NCBI RefSeq assembly: GCF_026210795.1
Contig: NC_089451.1
Coordinates: 3,394,001 to 3,458,000, forward strand
Length of the DNA: 64,000 bases
DNA from: Rhizophagus irregularis
Lineage: Eukaryota > Glomeromycota > Glomeromycetes > Glomerales > Glomeraceae
Direction of reading: 5' to 3'
A program made the translations under genes and the position numbers. Positions 48,001 to 60,447 of this stretch are shown piece after piece. Position 1 is the stretch's first letter; every line of letters begins with the position of its first letter. A model generated the notes under the pieces. It made no database searches. It had not been told where the DNA came from and saw only the letters and a list, made by a program, of their open reading frames with translations.

Positions 48001-50456
48001 TTCATCGTTTTCTTTCTTTATTATTTCGTGCTCTGTCATTTTTGTATGTTCATCCGGTTTTGAACTATCATTTCTTTCAAACCAATAAACCTTTAAATAA
48101 AAATCATATTCTTTACTTTTTGATCCATAATTTGGTCCATATTCAAACTTTTCAATTCTTAATCTCGTTATATTTCCTTCTTGTTTTACCGGAATACGAT
48201 TTGACCATATATATTCAAGAAATGCTTCCCCTTTGTTAGGAAGCTCATCTTTGTTTTCACTATCATCATTTATTTGATGCCAAATTTGAACAGTTGATCT
48301 ACCAACAATAAGCTGTAAAGTTTCTGTTTTTGTTCCTTCTTCATTATAATAAAGACAATAAGAAGTCCTTTCACTACCACCCGGTAACCATGGTTCTCTG
48401 TCATTAACTATTTGCTTGAAATTTACTTTTTCATCGTAATGTATAGTATGATTTTTATCTTCTTTTTCATTTAACTTCCAAAAATTTTTTTTAAATTTGG
48501 AACTTTTAGAACTGCAGTTTTATCTAATTTTTTCTTATTGATTTCTTTTTCAACTTTTTTAAGGACTGATGAAACTTTCCCATCATCATTGATTTGTAAA
48601 ATATTTCCTGAAGTTATGGCTAAACGAGAGTAAATATCTTCTATATTAGTTTTAGTAATTGGAAAGTCGTCTAATTCCACTAATTCATGTTTGCCGGTAT
48701 TGTACAGATCCCAAATTATAAACTTCAGCACTTGATCTTTGCCTTCTTCCAGATCTTCTCCTACTATTAGACCCTCGCCTTTTTGATCTTTGCCTTTTTT
48801 TAGACCTTTGTCTTTTCGGCCTACACCTATTATAAGTAATTTTTCATCGCTATCAATAAATTCCAACAAGTAAATTCTTTCTAGTTCTTCAAATTTTTTT
48901 GATGCGATTTGCAAGCCATTTTCTATATGAAATAATCTAATAAATTTAAAATTAATGATGTGAAATTACGCACGAATCAAAAATTATTATTAATAACTTT
49001 TAACATAACAACTTACTTAACAATATTAACTTGAGTAAAGCAAAGTTGCAACCTACTAACTGAAAAAAAATAATCATTATATTCATTTACGATATTTTCA
49101 ACAAGTCTTGCACCAATTTCATGTTCCATTTTTGCCAGATCATAAACTAAAAAATATTATATCATATTATAAATATATTCAACATTATTATGACGAGATA
49201 AATAAGCAATTACAATTACCTTCAAGCGATTGCACGCTATCTTTATATCGTGTAACCAAAAATATTTATCGTAAATACACGAAAGAAGTCTATTCGTACA
49301 ATCAGCAAATTCAGCAAATGTGAGCCAATTATCTAATACAAATCTAATATTTTATGGATTCAAACTTTTCATTCAAGTTCAAAAAATCAAAATCATCATT
49401 AAATTTAATATTATATATTCCACGGAAATTCAATATTATAAATCTTCTTAGTTCAGAATTATGTGAATTGTATTCACTTGAATTATCTTTACTTGAATCA
49501 TCATCATTTGAAGCTTCAATGAATTTACATATTCCTGAACTTTTGTTATAAGAATAACATGTCACAGCGCTAAGAACATAATTTTCTTTTTCATTTTCCT
49601 CATTTTCCTTCTCTTCATTTACATCCTCTCCATTTTCATTCTTTTCTTTTTGACATTTATTTAATTCAATACGATAAATAGCGATTCCTTTTTTACTTTC
49701 ATCTGTTGTGTTACCAATTTCGGTAATATATTCGTTAGGTGGTGGTATATCCACTATATTTCATGTTCATCAGATGGTGGTATATTTACGTTAGGTGGTG
49801 GAGGACATTTAAATATCTTTTTGCTAAATTGTTCTCTTTCATAATCGGATTTTCCATTATCATCCTTTTTCTGCTCATCGTTTCCTTTCATATCCTCATC
49901 AATGTTTATGCGGGATACGGCGACAAAAATAAAATATTTGTCATTATTCTTGTGCATATTTGATATATCAAAAGACCATCTAAAATTAGGTTTTTTTGTT
50001 CCATTTTCATCATTGTCTGAAAAGCCAACGTTGTTGCCATCAAAATGGAGGAGAGTCATGGTCGTAGAGCTTGTCAATACTAAAATCATCTTTTATTTTA
50101 AAATAAGCGATTGTTTTATCAATTTTTTACGGATTCTTCAAATTCATTTTCATTTCTGAAATTCTTTTTCTTATTGAACATGAATGGAAGATAATCAGTA
50201 TTCTGCAATATTTTGATCCGAAGGTTTACTATTTAATTTTTTTTTAAAGAAAAAAAAAGATAAAAAAACTTATCGATATATGTTTAAGTCGAATAATTGT
50301 TTACTACTAATAAAATTCATGTGTTTTTTTTACCTGTATCGAATGTAGCAGCAAATCTTCCATCTAGACAAAGTTCAATTTGATAAACTTCCTTATTCGT
50401 AGTAATATCGTCTTTTTCATAATTTATGTTTATTTCGTCTTTATGCTTAAAAAATA
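45025..50456 (-). pseudogene. TRP-like/ion-transport membrane protein, multi-exon, disrupted
   Basis: Exons inferred by homology and splice signals: 50334-50456, 49220-50228, 49017-49146, 47746-48922, about 47336-47651, 47143-47271, 46205-47055, 46109-46133 (25 nt), 45927-46026, 45538-45843, 45025-45460. The N-terminal half is a large cytosolic region with acidic linkers. The C-terminal third has membrane segments (FLLVLIIVFYYLAIYLFI; IYIYYVVIIFQAIIPFLWFM) and a pore-type block FSTFYTAMEAAYFWISGDW, then LFTLIASIFLVIILQN and a coiled C-terminus, the layout of a family of large ion-transport proteins of these fungi. Lesions: TGA in the 50160-50228 part, frameshifts near 50060, 49752, 49300 and 48485 (A run), and TGA at 46520-46522. 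The first exon lacks a visible ATG. It would be a plasma- or organelle-membrane cation channel if intact. Confidence 0.7.
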
Positions 50457-52756
50457 TAACTGTATTTTAACTCAAGAAGAGGTGAAGAAAGTAAAATTCG
50501 TGAAAGTGCTCAATTTATTTAAAAAAAAATCTACTGCAAACACGGAAGGACTCCGAGCAATATAAATATAATAAATAGGTAACAAGAGAATCGCCTACGC
50601 ATCTCTTCAAGGCCAGAATTATGTAATGCTGCCTGGCGGTTACTATTGGTATGCGTCAAATCGGCCCATATGTAAACTGTGCACGTTGATGATTAACATC
50701 AGAACGAAATTATAATTTATTATTTTTCTTTTGAAAAATCAAAATTGGTTTAACATGACAAATCATTATTGTTATAAATAGAATTTGGTATGTGCCCTTT
50801 GATTTTCATATGAACGACGCGGAAAAAAAATTCCTCTTGTACTAAGAAGCAGAAAAATATTTTATTGTTCTTTTTTTACAAATCAATTATCGTTATTGTA
50901 ACAATGATGATATTTGATGAACAAAAAAAAAATCATGAAATAAAAGAAATAAAACAGAATAATTAAAAGATTTGTTTCTAAAATACATAACCTTCAAATT
51001 TATTACTTACATAATGTTCCGATGATAGGACGAATTTTTTGAGCGAATGCTTGTTCCTTGTACTGTTTTCATAAATTTTTTCTTTTTTCTTTTTCTTTTT
51101 TTTTTAAAAAAAAATTCTTCGCATCCATTTAGAAGAATTTGTGCAGAAGTTTTTTTTTAGTTTTTATTATTTTCGCCAAAATTGTTTAGGCAATTTTTAT
51201 AAACTCAGCTAATCACTTGCAATTTTTAAAAATTAGTATAAAGGTAATCATGAGTGACACCAGTGGATTACATTATTAATTACTAAAATTTTTTTTTATT
51301 GTGACTTCTGATTTGGGATTTTGTATTACTGTAGATATCAAAGATTCCGATTAATTATAAATTGTGATGATCGAATCACAACAAAATAATCGACAATCAT
51401 GTGATACATTGCCGATCGAAATGCATAATTATAAATAGATTATAATAACAACAAAATAAATAAATTTATGAATTTTCTTAATTACCAACATAATTTCTTC
51501 GATTTTTCAATAGAACCAAATAAATATTTAATAATTTATATCATATAATATCTAACACTATTGGTCAGTCTACTGATTTTGACGGACTGATAAATAATTG
51601 ATATTTTTTTGTGACTGACGCAATAACTATTATATGTATTTATTCTGATCTTTTAACTACTGATTATCATTTCATCGAAGATTTACAAAAAAAAAAAGAC
51701 ATTAATAAAATTTCCTGCTTCTTCGTGAAAAAAAATTAATTTCATTCGGATGAATATTTTTGTTGCATATGCATGCTTGTAATCTGATTTATAATATCCC
51801 ACTTTTACAGTTTTACTAATTAGATTTTTAAATAAAAAAATTAATAGTCAAAAACTTTCGTGCAGTAAATCGCATAATCCTTTTTATTATGACCCCTGAT
51901 TCGAAATTTTATGTCATCGCAGCTATTAAAGATTAGACTGGTTTTTTTATATGAAATGTAGTACAAAAATATGAATAAGATTAACTGCTTCGTTCTATTT
52001 ATTTTTCTTTTTTTTTACTATGTAAAAATTTCGATACATTGTGTAACAGTATGATTAATGTTATCAGTCATTTACACTTTTATACTGTATTGGCTGTATT
52101 TAAAAACAAATTTTAGTATTTGAATAAAAATATTTTCGTAAAAGTTTTTATTTTTAACCCAATAGAATTCGGTTAAAAAAATTCGAATATTTCCGAATTA
52201 CGGTTAATTTTGGCAGAAACGATCAACATTAGGAATTTATGAATAACAGCTAACACTCTAACACTGGTAAACACTGGTATAATGTCAGCCTAATTTCCGT
52301 GATCCGCCTGCCGAAACTATTGTATTAAATATCTCTATTGGCGGATTTCATAATTTCTGTTGCCACCTGATAAACTATCACTTGACTAAATAATAAGTTG
52401 TAAAATCTACATTTGCATTATTCAACGTAAAAATAGACAGAAAAAATCATTTCGCTAAATCTGTATAGCGTGTTATTAGAAAGTAAGTGTGCTTTGATAA
52501 AACAAAAAGTTAAATAAAATTTATATGGTCACAATAGCTATGAATATTCATAAAGTGTTTTAGGTCTCAATGAATATTATTTAAATTTTTTTTAGAAGGG
52601 AGCAGTTTTTTCTTTTTCTTTCAGCGTCCTTGGGGTTTTTTTTTAGCTTCCGCTTTTTTTTATTCCCCCTTTTATTTGGTCATATTCCTAGTCCCAGTTT
52701 TTTCCTTTTTTTTCGTTTTCTTGGTGCGCTGCCTTTTCCTTACTTTGTAATGCTTT
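50457..52756. other. intergenic, no gene seen
   Basis: AT-rich with T/A tracts. Around 50605-50672 there is a fragment shared with 43560-43885. 52590-52740 has T-tract/AG words similar to intron ends. Confidence 0.35.
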
Positions 52757-52757
52757 A

Positions 52758-52862
52758 TTAATCTGAGGAAAAAGGGCGTATGTCCATGACTCGCGTCCGC
52801 GCTTCTTTGACAAACTTTTCTAACGAGGTGGCATCGCCTCGGTTCCGCAAGGTCTGATCGCG
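52758..52862 (-). other. isolated GC-rich coding-like fragment
   Basis: 35-codon open stretch on the minus strand, TSLEKFVKEARTRVMDIRPF near its end, then SSD and TAA at 52758. Composition is much richer in GC than its surroundings. It resembles a terminal exon; the upstream exons and the family were not recognised. It could also be an exon relic. Confidence 0.3.
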
Positions 52863-53099
52863 ATTTGGTTTACAGTTGCGGGAATTGCTGTAACTTTGTT
52901 CACTTTAAGTAATAAAAATAAAAAATAAAATTTAAAATTTAAAATTTTTTTTTATGATAATTTTTATAAAATTGTCATAGTTAATTCACTAATTATGCAC
53001 AATAAAGTACAAATTTTCAAAGTCACGTGAATATCACGGTTTTTAACGACTCCAAAAAATAAATAAATAAATAAATAAAATCTGGATAGAAGCCAGCAT

Positions 53100-53345
53100 G
53101 AAACTACTATTAAGTATAATCAATCTATTTTAATAATTAAATATTAAAAAATTAAACAAGTCAAATTTTATCTAATATACGATTCAATCAATTTTCATAT
53201 CTTCAATTTCTTCAATTAAATCTTTAACTCTTTTAATCAGTATTATCGCTCACACTACATTAATAAAATCTTTAATTATCATTTTAATATTATCATTATA
53301 TGTTAAAAATGAAGATTTGTCATAATATATTTCTTTAAAATTAAT
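53100..53345 (-). pseudogene. fragment duplicating the 3' end of the ion-transport gene
   Basis: Similar in order and spacing to 45040-45240. Shared words include CTTCAATTTCTTCAAT versus TTAATTTCTTCAATCG, and TATGTTAAAAATGAA followed by ATTTGTCATAAT. The flanking TCAAAGTCACGTGAATA block (53020) also matches 44865. Frame is lost. Relic of a segmental duplication about 8 kb away. Confidence 0.6.
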
Positions 53346-53945
53346 TTTTAGAAAAGGAAATTTACTCTTTTCGTAATAAAAATTTTTTCAGGAAATCGTT
53401 CCCTATTTTGATTTATCATTTAAAAAATTATCTTGAAAAATTAATAACTTCATCATAGCTATAAATTTTAATTAATTAAAATGAAATAACTTCATACCTT
53501 TCACGTAAATTACTAATATCGTTTTTTGGTAAATCAGAACTTCGATATATTACATAAAGTTTTTCGATGACATTGTATGTGAAAATTACCATTATCAGAA
53601 TTTGACGTATTCCAATTACTATTTATAACCTATTGTTCGAGTGATATTATATTTTTAGGATTAGAATGAGACGTGGATGATGACTTCAAAGATGCGAAAA
53701 TTTATAGTGAATTTTTGCATATTTCTAATAATTTCAGTGAAATGATTGGTTTAGAGGGAAAATTTTCTATTTTTCTTCTTTCATTCAATGACAAGTAAAT
53801 TTTTTAGTTTTTTCAACGAAATACAAAGTAATGAGATGCCCTATATAAAAGATTTATACTGTATCATATTTACGGAATTTATAGCCTTAAAACATGGAAA
53901 TTATCCAATTTGTTTAGATTTTTAGATAAATGTATAAATGTATAT
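53346..53945. other. intergenic, no gene seen
   Basis: AT-rich; may contain further decayed sequence of the duplicated ion-transport gene, but no similarity could be followed. Confidence 0.3.
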
Positions 53946-54553
53946 CTCAATTTTTTCTTGGCCTTTGTCAGATAAGCCATAAATTTTACAAAGACTTATC
54001 ACCTTTCCATTTTCAAGAAGCATACTGTAGAGTAATTCCCAGTTTGCATGGAATCTTTCAAACGGGTTTTCATCCATTACTTCATCATAAGTAGGTACTA
54101 TCAGTTGCAGTTAGCGTGTCACCATCATCTTTATTATTATAAACAAAAACATTGTAGGCTAACTGCCGATAAGGTGGGAATGACATATTCAGCTTCACTT
54201 TTTTTAGTAAGCGAATTAATGTAAACTTTGGAAGAAATGAGGGTAGAAACACTTTTTTTTTCACCATTAGTATTTATAGTATGGCTCAATTTTATTGATT
54301 TTCCTAGTAAAGCTATATACCATTCTCGAATATGATTTGCCAAGATTGTAATAAGAGAACTGTAATTGTGAATTTTCCTGGCTTCTTTGTTGCTAATAAA
54401 ATCTTGATAAAATTTCTCTAGGATCCTTGGATGTCCATTGCAATCGGCAAACGGCAATACGTTTTTTAATGACAAACAACCTATTAAACTTCTTATAACT
54501 TCATTAAATAATTCTGCTGATTTCACTGAAATCTCGAGTCTTCTTAATGGCAT
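53946..54553 (-). pseudogene. Crinkler-like fragment A
   Basis: From 54553 the frame reads MPLRRLEISVKSAELFNEVI, then ADCNGHPRILEKFYQDF, a block typical of CRN-type proteins of these fungi (conserved D-x2-G-x-P-R-x-L-E). After a frame change near 54130 the sequence continues as VPTYDEVMDENPFERFHANW and SLCKIYGLSDKG to about 53946. CRN proteins are secreted or nuclear effectors with ATPase-type domains. Here the N-terminus and P-loop part are missing and the frame is broken. Its duplicate is at 57870-58421. Confidence 0.5.
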
Positions 54554-54940
54554 CCAGTTGCTGAAGCAGTCATATTAACTTGTCAAATATACAAAACTGA
54601 ACCTCTAACAAATAGATTAAAATTATGAACCTTGTGAAACAAAACACGCTTTAATTGTTTAACATTTTATACAATGATCACAGCAATATTTATTTTTTAT
54701 TAATCATAAAACGAAAATTAAAAGAAAATTACAATGTAAATTCGTATAATTTGCATGATAAAGATAATGATAAATAATTTTATTATATGATTGTGTAATT
54801 ATAGTTATATTGACATACATTTTATAATAAGGATAAAACTGGATTAATACATATATAACGAAATAAATTGTATATTTAAAAAGAAATTTAAAATAATTCA
54901 AGAATATGCTCACCTCTGATGGAATTATATAAATTATAAA

Positions 54941-56018
54941 TTAAAATAACGTTTCATATCTACTTTCTGAAAGAAAATTAAAATTTTGTTAGAATAATAA
55001 CCTAAGTACATCGTTCACAACATTAGAGGAGAGTACAAGATACAAGATCAACATGATACAAAGTGAAATGAAAATCATGGACCTTCAATAAAATGATAAA
55101 GCTATCATCGTAAAATCAACAGATGATTTGCTATACATACCCATATTTTTTTTATAAGCTTCTTTTTTACATTTTTCACATCTTCTTACTATCCTCCCCG
55201 AATATGAAGCACAAAACATACATCTTTTAGAACGAGATGTTGAACTTGGTTCTTCTTTGTTAGGTTGAGTTGATTGATTTGATTGATTTGGCTCATTTGA
55301 TTGCATTTGATCTTTATAAACAATTGAAAGTTAACAAAGAAAGAAATAATAATAAAAATAAAATAAAAAACGAGTAAAGGACTTGAACGAGTGAATAACA
55401 ACTCGTCAAACAAGTCCAAGAAAGTAAAAAATAAAGGACTTGAACGAGTGAATAACAACTCGTCAAACAAGTCCAAGAAAGTAAAAAATAAAGGACTTGA
55501 ACGAGTGAATAACAACTCGTCAAACAAGTCCAAGAAAGTAAAAAACAAAGGACTTGAACGAGTGAATAACAACTCGTCAAACAAGTCCAAGAAAGTAAAA
55601 AACAAAGGACTTGAACGAGTGAATAACAACTCGTCAAACAAGTCCAAGAAAGTAAAAAATAAAGGACTTGAACGAGTGAATAACAACTCGTCAAACAAGT
55701 CCAAGAAAGTAAAAAATAAAGGACTTGAACGAGTGAATAACAACTCGTCAAACAAGTCCAAGAAAGTAAAAAATAAAGGACTTGAACGAGTGAATAACAA
55801 CTCGTCAAACAAGTCCAAGAAAGTAAAAAACAAAGGACTTGAACGAGTGAATAACAACTCATCAAACAAGTCCAAAAGTTAAATAGGTTATCTCCAAAGG
55901 AAATAAACCTACCTTTGTTTCTTCTCCATTGCTCCTGTCTAATTGCATACTTCATTCTTCTATTGAAACTGTATCTCTTATTTTTATTTTGGTTATTTTT
56001 GTTACGTTCACAAGGCAT
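54941..56018 (-). CDS. 100-aa basic C2C2 protein, three exons, 57-bp hairpin repeats in intron 1 (copy A)
   Basis: Exon 1 is 55913-56018 (35 codons + G; Arg/Lys/Asn-rich, MPCERNKNNQNKNKRYSFNR start), donor GTAGGTTT. Exon 2 is 55141-55311 (57 codons; Gln/Asn/Ser-rich linker, then RCMFCASYSGRIVRRCEKCK, a C-x2-C-x10-C-x2-C zinc ribbon), donor GTATGT. Exon 3 is 54941-54966 (ESRYETLF, stop). All introns are phase 1 and the joined frame is open. The 601-bp first intron consists mainly of nine 57-bp repeats. Probably nucleic-acid binding or a transposon-associated accessory protein; family not recognised. Copies B and C are broken. Confidence 0.55.
55373..55875. repeat. 57-bp tandem repeat, nine copies, each a hairpin (copy A intron)
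   Basis: Monomer begins GGACTTGAACGAGTGAATAA. GGACTTG pairs with CAAGTCC and ACGAG with CTCGT inside each unit, so every monomer can fold. Units are nearly identical (T/C changes at one site, last unit with CTCATC). The period of 57 is 19 codons and keeps several frames open on both strands; those ORFs are not genes because the array is intronic between conserved exons. Confidence 0.9.
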
Positions 56019-57869
56019 TTTTAATTTTAAAGAAGAAGAGAATTTACGAATTTTCAGTTACTTTTTATTCAAAAAAAAAATACCGTGAGAAAATCTAATT
56101 AGATCTTATCATGAGGTGGGAATTTGGCGCAGTATACGTAATGACTAATGATGATAATCAAGGGGTGTAACAGTAACAACAGAAACTATTAAGTCCGAAG
56201 TTAAATAATCTTCTAAAATTGATTGACATCAGATATAATAATATGACTCATAATATTTATATCTATTTTCACATTTGGTACATTTTGTACATTGAATACA
56301 CGATACGTCATACGCGTATAATCTTACTAAAAAATAATAGATCACTATTTGTTATAATAAATTTTAAAAAAAATATTATGTAAATACGCATCTTTTTTGT
56401 ACTGTTCACATGCACTTGTTTTGCGTTAAAAAACTTGGCGTTTATTGTATTATAATTATAATACGAATTTAAAATTATTAATAATAATAAAAGTTAAGTA
56501 GTTTCAAAATACCTGACAGTATAGTATTATATACTATCGTTTATACATGTTTCAACCAGTCAGTACCTGAAAGTATGACCCATAGGAATGGGAGGATATG
56601 GAGTAAAAGGAATGTAAATCGCAATAACAAGCAATGTGCTCCTTAAGATCAACAATTTAATATTTCTAATTACACATTTTTTTTAAGTTTTAGGGTGGCG
56701 CTCGGTGTTTTTATACTTTTATCATCGGAAAATGCAATGAGTTGAAAGAGCTCGATGTCAAAACTTTCATTGAAAGCGATATAGGTATTCAGTATTCGCT
56801 GGTTATCATAATATCTTGATCTTTGAATTATACTAGGAAAACGGAAACCGTTAAAGTCCACCGCGTTTATTTATTCATTATCATTTTTATCAAAAAAATG
56901 ATTACGAAATACAAAAAAAGGAGTTATATAATAACTAAAGGAAAAAGCAAGGGCTAATGTGTGAGGTGACGTCAGTGGATGGAAGGAATGAAAATTGCAT
57001 GGGTTAACACAAAATCGTTTAATGCAGTACAGTAGAAAGTCCTTCGCTAACGCTCCGGACAATCAATTTCTTGCTACGATCAAATTGTTAAAGTGTTACA
57101 GAATAGTGAGATGAGTTTCCCTTTTCTATATTAAATAATGTTGCTCATTATTTCTGTAAGTAAAGTTAATTAAAAGAAGGTAAACTAAATCCTAATCGGA
57201 AATATCAGAATAATTGAATACTATATTGGTTATTATATACTTTTTCCCAACCACTCATTCATACATTCGTATAATTAAAGGTCAACACTTAATAATAAAC
57301 AATTTATATATAATACGTAAGTAATTTATTATTAAAGAAAGATAAACGAAAGATTAATCAATTTATTTATAAATTAATAATATAATACTATATGTATTTT
57401 TAATTAACAATAAATTATATTAAATAATGCAATATAAAATAAATTAAATGAAGCTCAATTATTCATTTATACGTATATTATGAGTATCAAATTAAATAGT
57501 TTCTTCTTCTACTATCTTCTTCTAATATTAGAAAGTTATATTATCATTTTTCGGAGTTATATATAAATTATTTTTTGATCTAATTTATAATAAAATTTAA
57601 AACTAAATTTATTGATCTTCAGGAACTAAAATTCCAAACTAATCGAATTATTTTTACTTCTAATTCTTTACGTAATTTAGTAATACCTAAATCTATTTTA
57701 TACTTGAATATATATATATATATACATATATTTCTCATTTATCATTCTCTTGTAATCAATCACACCAATTTTTAACTTCTTCAAATTGATAATTATAGAA
57801 TCTTTTGCACGATATTTTTTGATATTTTTTTCTTAGAGGCGGAGAGGCTCCAGGGAAAAGAAGAATCAG
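56019..57869. other. intergenic, no gene called
   Basis: 56019-56140 is conserved upstream of the copy C gene too (GGTGGGAATTTGGCGCAGTA here, the inverted complement of TACTGCGCCAAATTCCTACC at 60322). Two 63-codon minus-strand ORFs (56670-56861, 56871-57062) have somewhat coding-like composition but no domain. (TA)n at about 57712-57724. Confidence 0.35.
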
Positions 57870-58421
57870 TTGCAGTTAGCGCGTCACCATCATCTTTATT
57901 GTTTTAAACAAAAACATTGGAGGCTAACTGCCGATAAGGTGGGAAGTGGGAATGACATAATCAGCTTCACTTTTTTTAGTAAGCGAATTAATGTAAACTC
58001 CAGAAGAAATGAGGGTAGAAACACTTTTTTTTCCATCATTAGTAATTATAATATGGCTCAATTTTATTGATTTTCCTAGTAAAGCTAATTTAATTATGTG
58101 AAAGGATATATCCTTATACCATTCTCGAATATGATTTGCCAAGATTGTGATAAGATAACTGTAATTGTGAATTTTCCTAGCTTCTTTGTTGCTAATAAAA
58201 ACTTGATAAAATTTCTCTAGGGTCCTTGGATATCCATTGCAATCGGCAATACATTTTTTAATGACAAACAACCTACGCTCTTCTAATTTTAAACTTCTTA
58301 TAACTTCATTAAATAATTCTGCCGATTTCACTGAAATCTCAAGTCTTCTTAATGGCATCCAGTTGATTGTTCTACGGGGGCTTCTACCCAAAGCAGTCGT
58401 ATTAACTTGCACACAATACAA
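57870..58421 (-). pseudogene. Crinkler-like fragment B
   Basis: 165-codon frame from 58421, MPLRRLEISVKSAELFNEVI then IADCNGYPRTLEKFYQVF, nearly identical to fragment A but with two extra short segments (LEERRLFVIKK and DISFHIIKLA), so A carries small deletions. Truncated: the ENPFERFHANW part is absent. Belongs to the 54-56 kb/57.8-59.5 kb duplication. Confidence 0.5.
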
Positions 58422-58628
58422 ACATACAAAACTGAACCTCTAACGAATATTTTAAAATTATGAACCTTGTGAAACAAAACATGCTTTAAACGTTTAACAT
58501 TTTATGCAATGATCACGACGATATTTAATTTTTATTAACCATTAACCAAATTAAAAAGAAAATTAAAATGTAAATTCGTATAATTTGCATGATAAAAATA
58601 ATGAAGAGTATATTTTAAATAAATTTTT

Positions 58629-59434
58629 TTATATGATTATGTAACTATAGTTACAAAGCATACATCCTCTAGAGTCTAGAAAAATTTGTAAAAGATGTTG
58701 AATTTTCTTATTTTTTCTTTTCGTTAGGTTGGTGGGCATTTGACTGACTTGATTGATTTGGTTGATTTGATTGCATTTGATCTTTATAAACAATTGAAAA
58801 TTAACAAAGAAAGAAATAATAATAAAAATAAAATAAAAAATGAGTAAAAGACTTGAACGAGTGAATAACAACTCGTCAAACAAGTCCAAGAAAGTAAAAA
58901 ATAAAGGACTTGAACGAGTGAATAACAACTCGTCAAACAAGTCCAAGAAAGTAAAAAATAAAGGACTTGAACGAGTGAATAACAACTCGTCAAACAAGTC
59001 CAAGAAAGTAAAAAATAAAGGACTTGAACGAGTGAATAACAACTCGTCAAACAAGTCCAAGAAAGTAAAAAATAAAGGACTTGAACGAGTGAATAACAAC
59101 TCGTCAAACAAGTCCAAGAAAGTAAAAAACAAAGGACTTGAACGAGTGAATAACAACTCGTCAAACAAGTCCAAGAAAGTAAAAAACAAAGGACTTGAAC
59201 GAGTGAATAACAACTCGTCAAACAAGTCCAAGAAAGTAAAAAATAAAGGACTTGAACGAGTGAATAACAACTCGTCAAACAAGTCCAAGAAAAGTTAAAT
59301 AGGTTATCTCCGAAGGAAATAAACCTACCTTGGTTTCTTCTCCATTGTTCTTGCCTAATTTTATACTTTATTCTTCTATTGAAACTGTATCTTTTATTTT
59401 TATTTCGGTTGTTTTTGTTACGTTCGCAAGGCAT
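58629..59434 (-). pseudogene. copy B of the C2C2 gene, disrupted
   Basis: Exon 1 is 59329-59434, intact and nearly identical to copy A. Exon 2 starts at 58781 but meets TAA after about 24 codons, and the zinc-ribbon cysteines are lost. Exon 3 is absent. The intron holds eight 57-bp repeats. Confidence 0.65.
58847..59295. repeat. 57-bp tandem hairpin repeat, eight copies (copy B intron)
   Basis: Same monomer and orientation as 55373-55875 with one unit fewer. The outer unit starts AGACTTGAACG. Low divergence between the two arrays suggests recent duplication or homogenisation. Confidence 0.9.
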
Positions 59435-59922
59435 TTTTAATTTACAGTTACGACAAAAGACTTTTTATTCAAAAAAAAAAATATCCGTGAGAAAATCTAT
59501 ATACGATATAATAATTTATTAAGATTCAGGATATTTTTATTGATCATGGAATCAAGGAGTACATTTGTATGACGTCATGGTACACGTATCTAAAAAACTA
59601 TGAAACTAATTGAAACTAATATAAAAGTTAAGTTTCAATAACATTTTTTTTTATCATATTTTGAAACGATAAATGTTTTAAAATTCTATATAATTTCTCC
59701 GTTCAGATTTCATCATCAACATGAAGTCATTCGCACTTTTATTATTCTTACAAATAAGACGTCATCAACTCTTTTTTCGAAACTTTTTGCGTAATGATAC
59801 CAGCTTAAAATGCATTTTGATACATACGGGCCATTCATTTTCAGTGTTAACAAGCATACTATGCTCTTTATTTCTGCTAATAACTTCGATTAATTATTCT
59901 TTAAGTCAAACTGAGTCTTGAT
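59435..59922. other. intergenic, no gene seen
   Basis: Upstream flank of copy B up to about 59500, then AT-rich sequence. A 66-codon plus-strand ORF at 59721 has no recognisable domain. Confidence 0.35.
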
Positions 59923-60095
59923 TCCCTATAAAAAATTTTATCCGTTATTTCTGTAAAAACTCCGTAAAAATGAGCCTTTTCCGGATCCGTTCACGAAAAG
60001 CGTAAATAATTCGATAAATTCCGTGATATAAGGTTATTAATTCCGGAAATATGAGCCTTTTACGGAAGAAAAAACGGATCGACTTTTTACAGGGA
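59923..60095. mobile_element. MITE copy 2 (family of 10129-10309)
   Basis: Begins TCCCTATAAAAAATTTTATC and ends TTTTTACAGGGA. Same internal order as the copy at 10129 with small indels. Non-coding. Confidence 0.7.
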
Positions 60096-60447
60096 TTTCA
60101 AAGCTTTTCCTCACTCCTCCTTCGTCTAACCTTACCACCAACCCTTTTCTTACGCACAAGAAAGCATCCTTTCCCGTCCATAACAGGTATATTAACAGCT
60201 GATACCAATTGCTTTGTAATCACCTGTATCGATTCTTTGGATAATGAAGTATCAATTTCCTTTGTTGGTAACTTCTCGTGATGCAGATCTGCAGTTCTGC
60301 ACCCCTGATTATCATCGTTGTACTGCGCCAAATTCCTACCTCATGATCAGTATCAATAAATTTTCTCACGATATTTTTTTTTTTGAATAAAAAGTCTTCT
60401 TGTTGTAACTGTAAATTCGTAAATTCTGTTCTTCTTTAAAATTAAAA
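60096..60447. other. upstream region of copy C
   Basis: 60300-60447 matches the upstream region of copies A and B (ACTGCGCCAAATTCCTACCT, AATAAAAAGTCTTCTTG), the presumed promoter. A 77-codon minus-strand ORF at 60098-60331 (basic, RRRRSEEKL end) is of moderate coding appearance and unrecognised. Confidence 0.35.

Noticed and set aside
47812-48239. Plus-strand ORFs inside the ion-transport gene
   Set aside because: Antisense shadows of acidic or lysine-rich coding sequence.
55189-56018. Long ORFs on both strands through the 57-bp repeats (about 160-230 codons)
   Set aside because: The repeat length is a multiple of three and lacks stops in several frames; it lies in an intron between exons conserved in three copies.
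58629-59434. Long ORFs through the second 57-bp array
   Set aside because: Same reason as for the first array.
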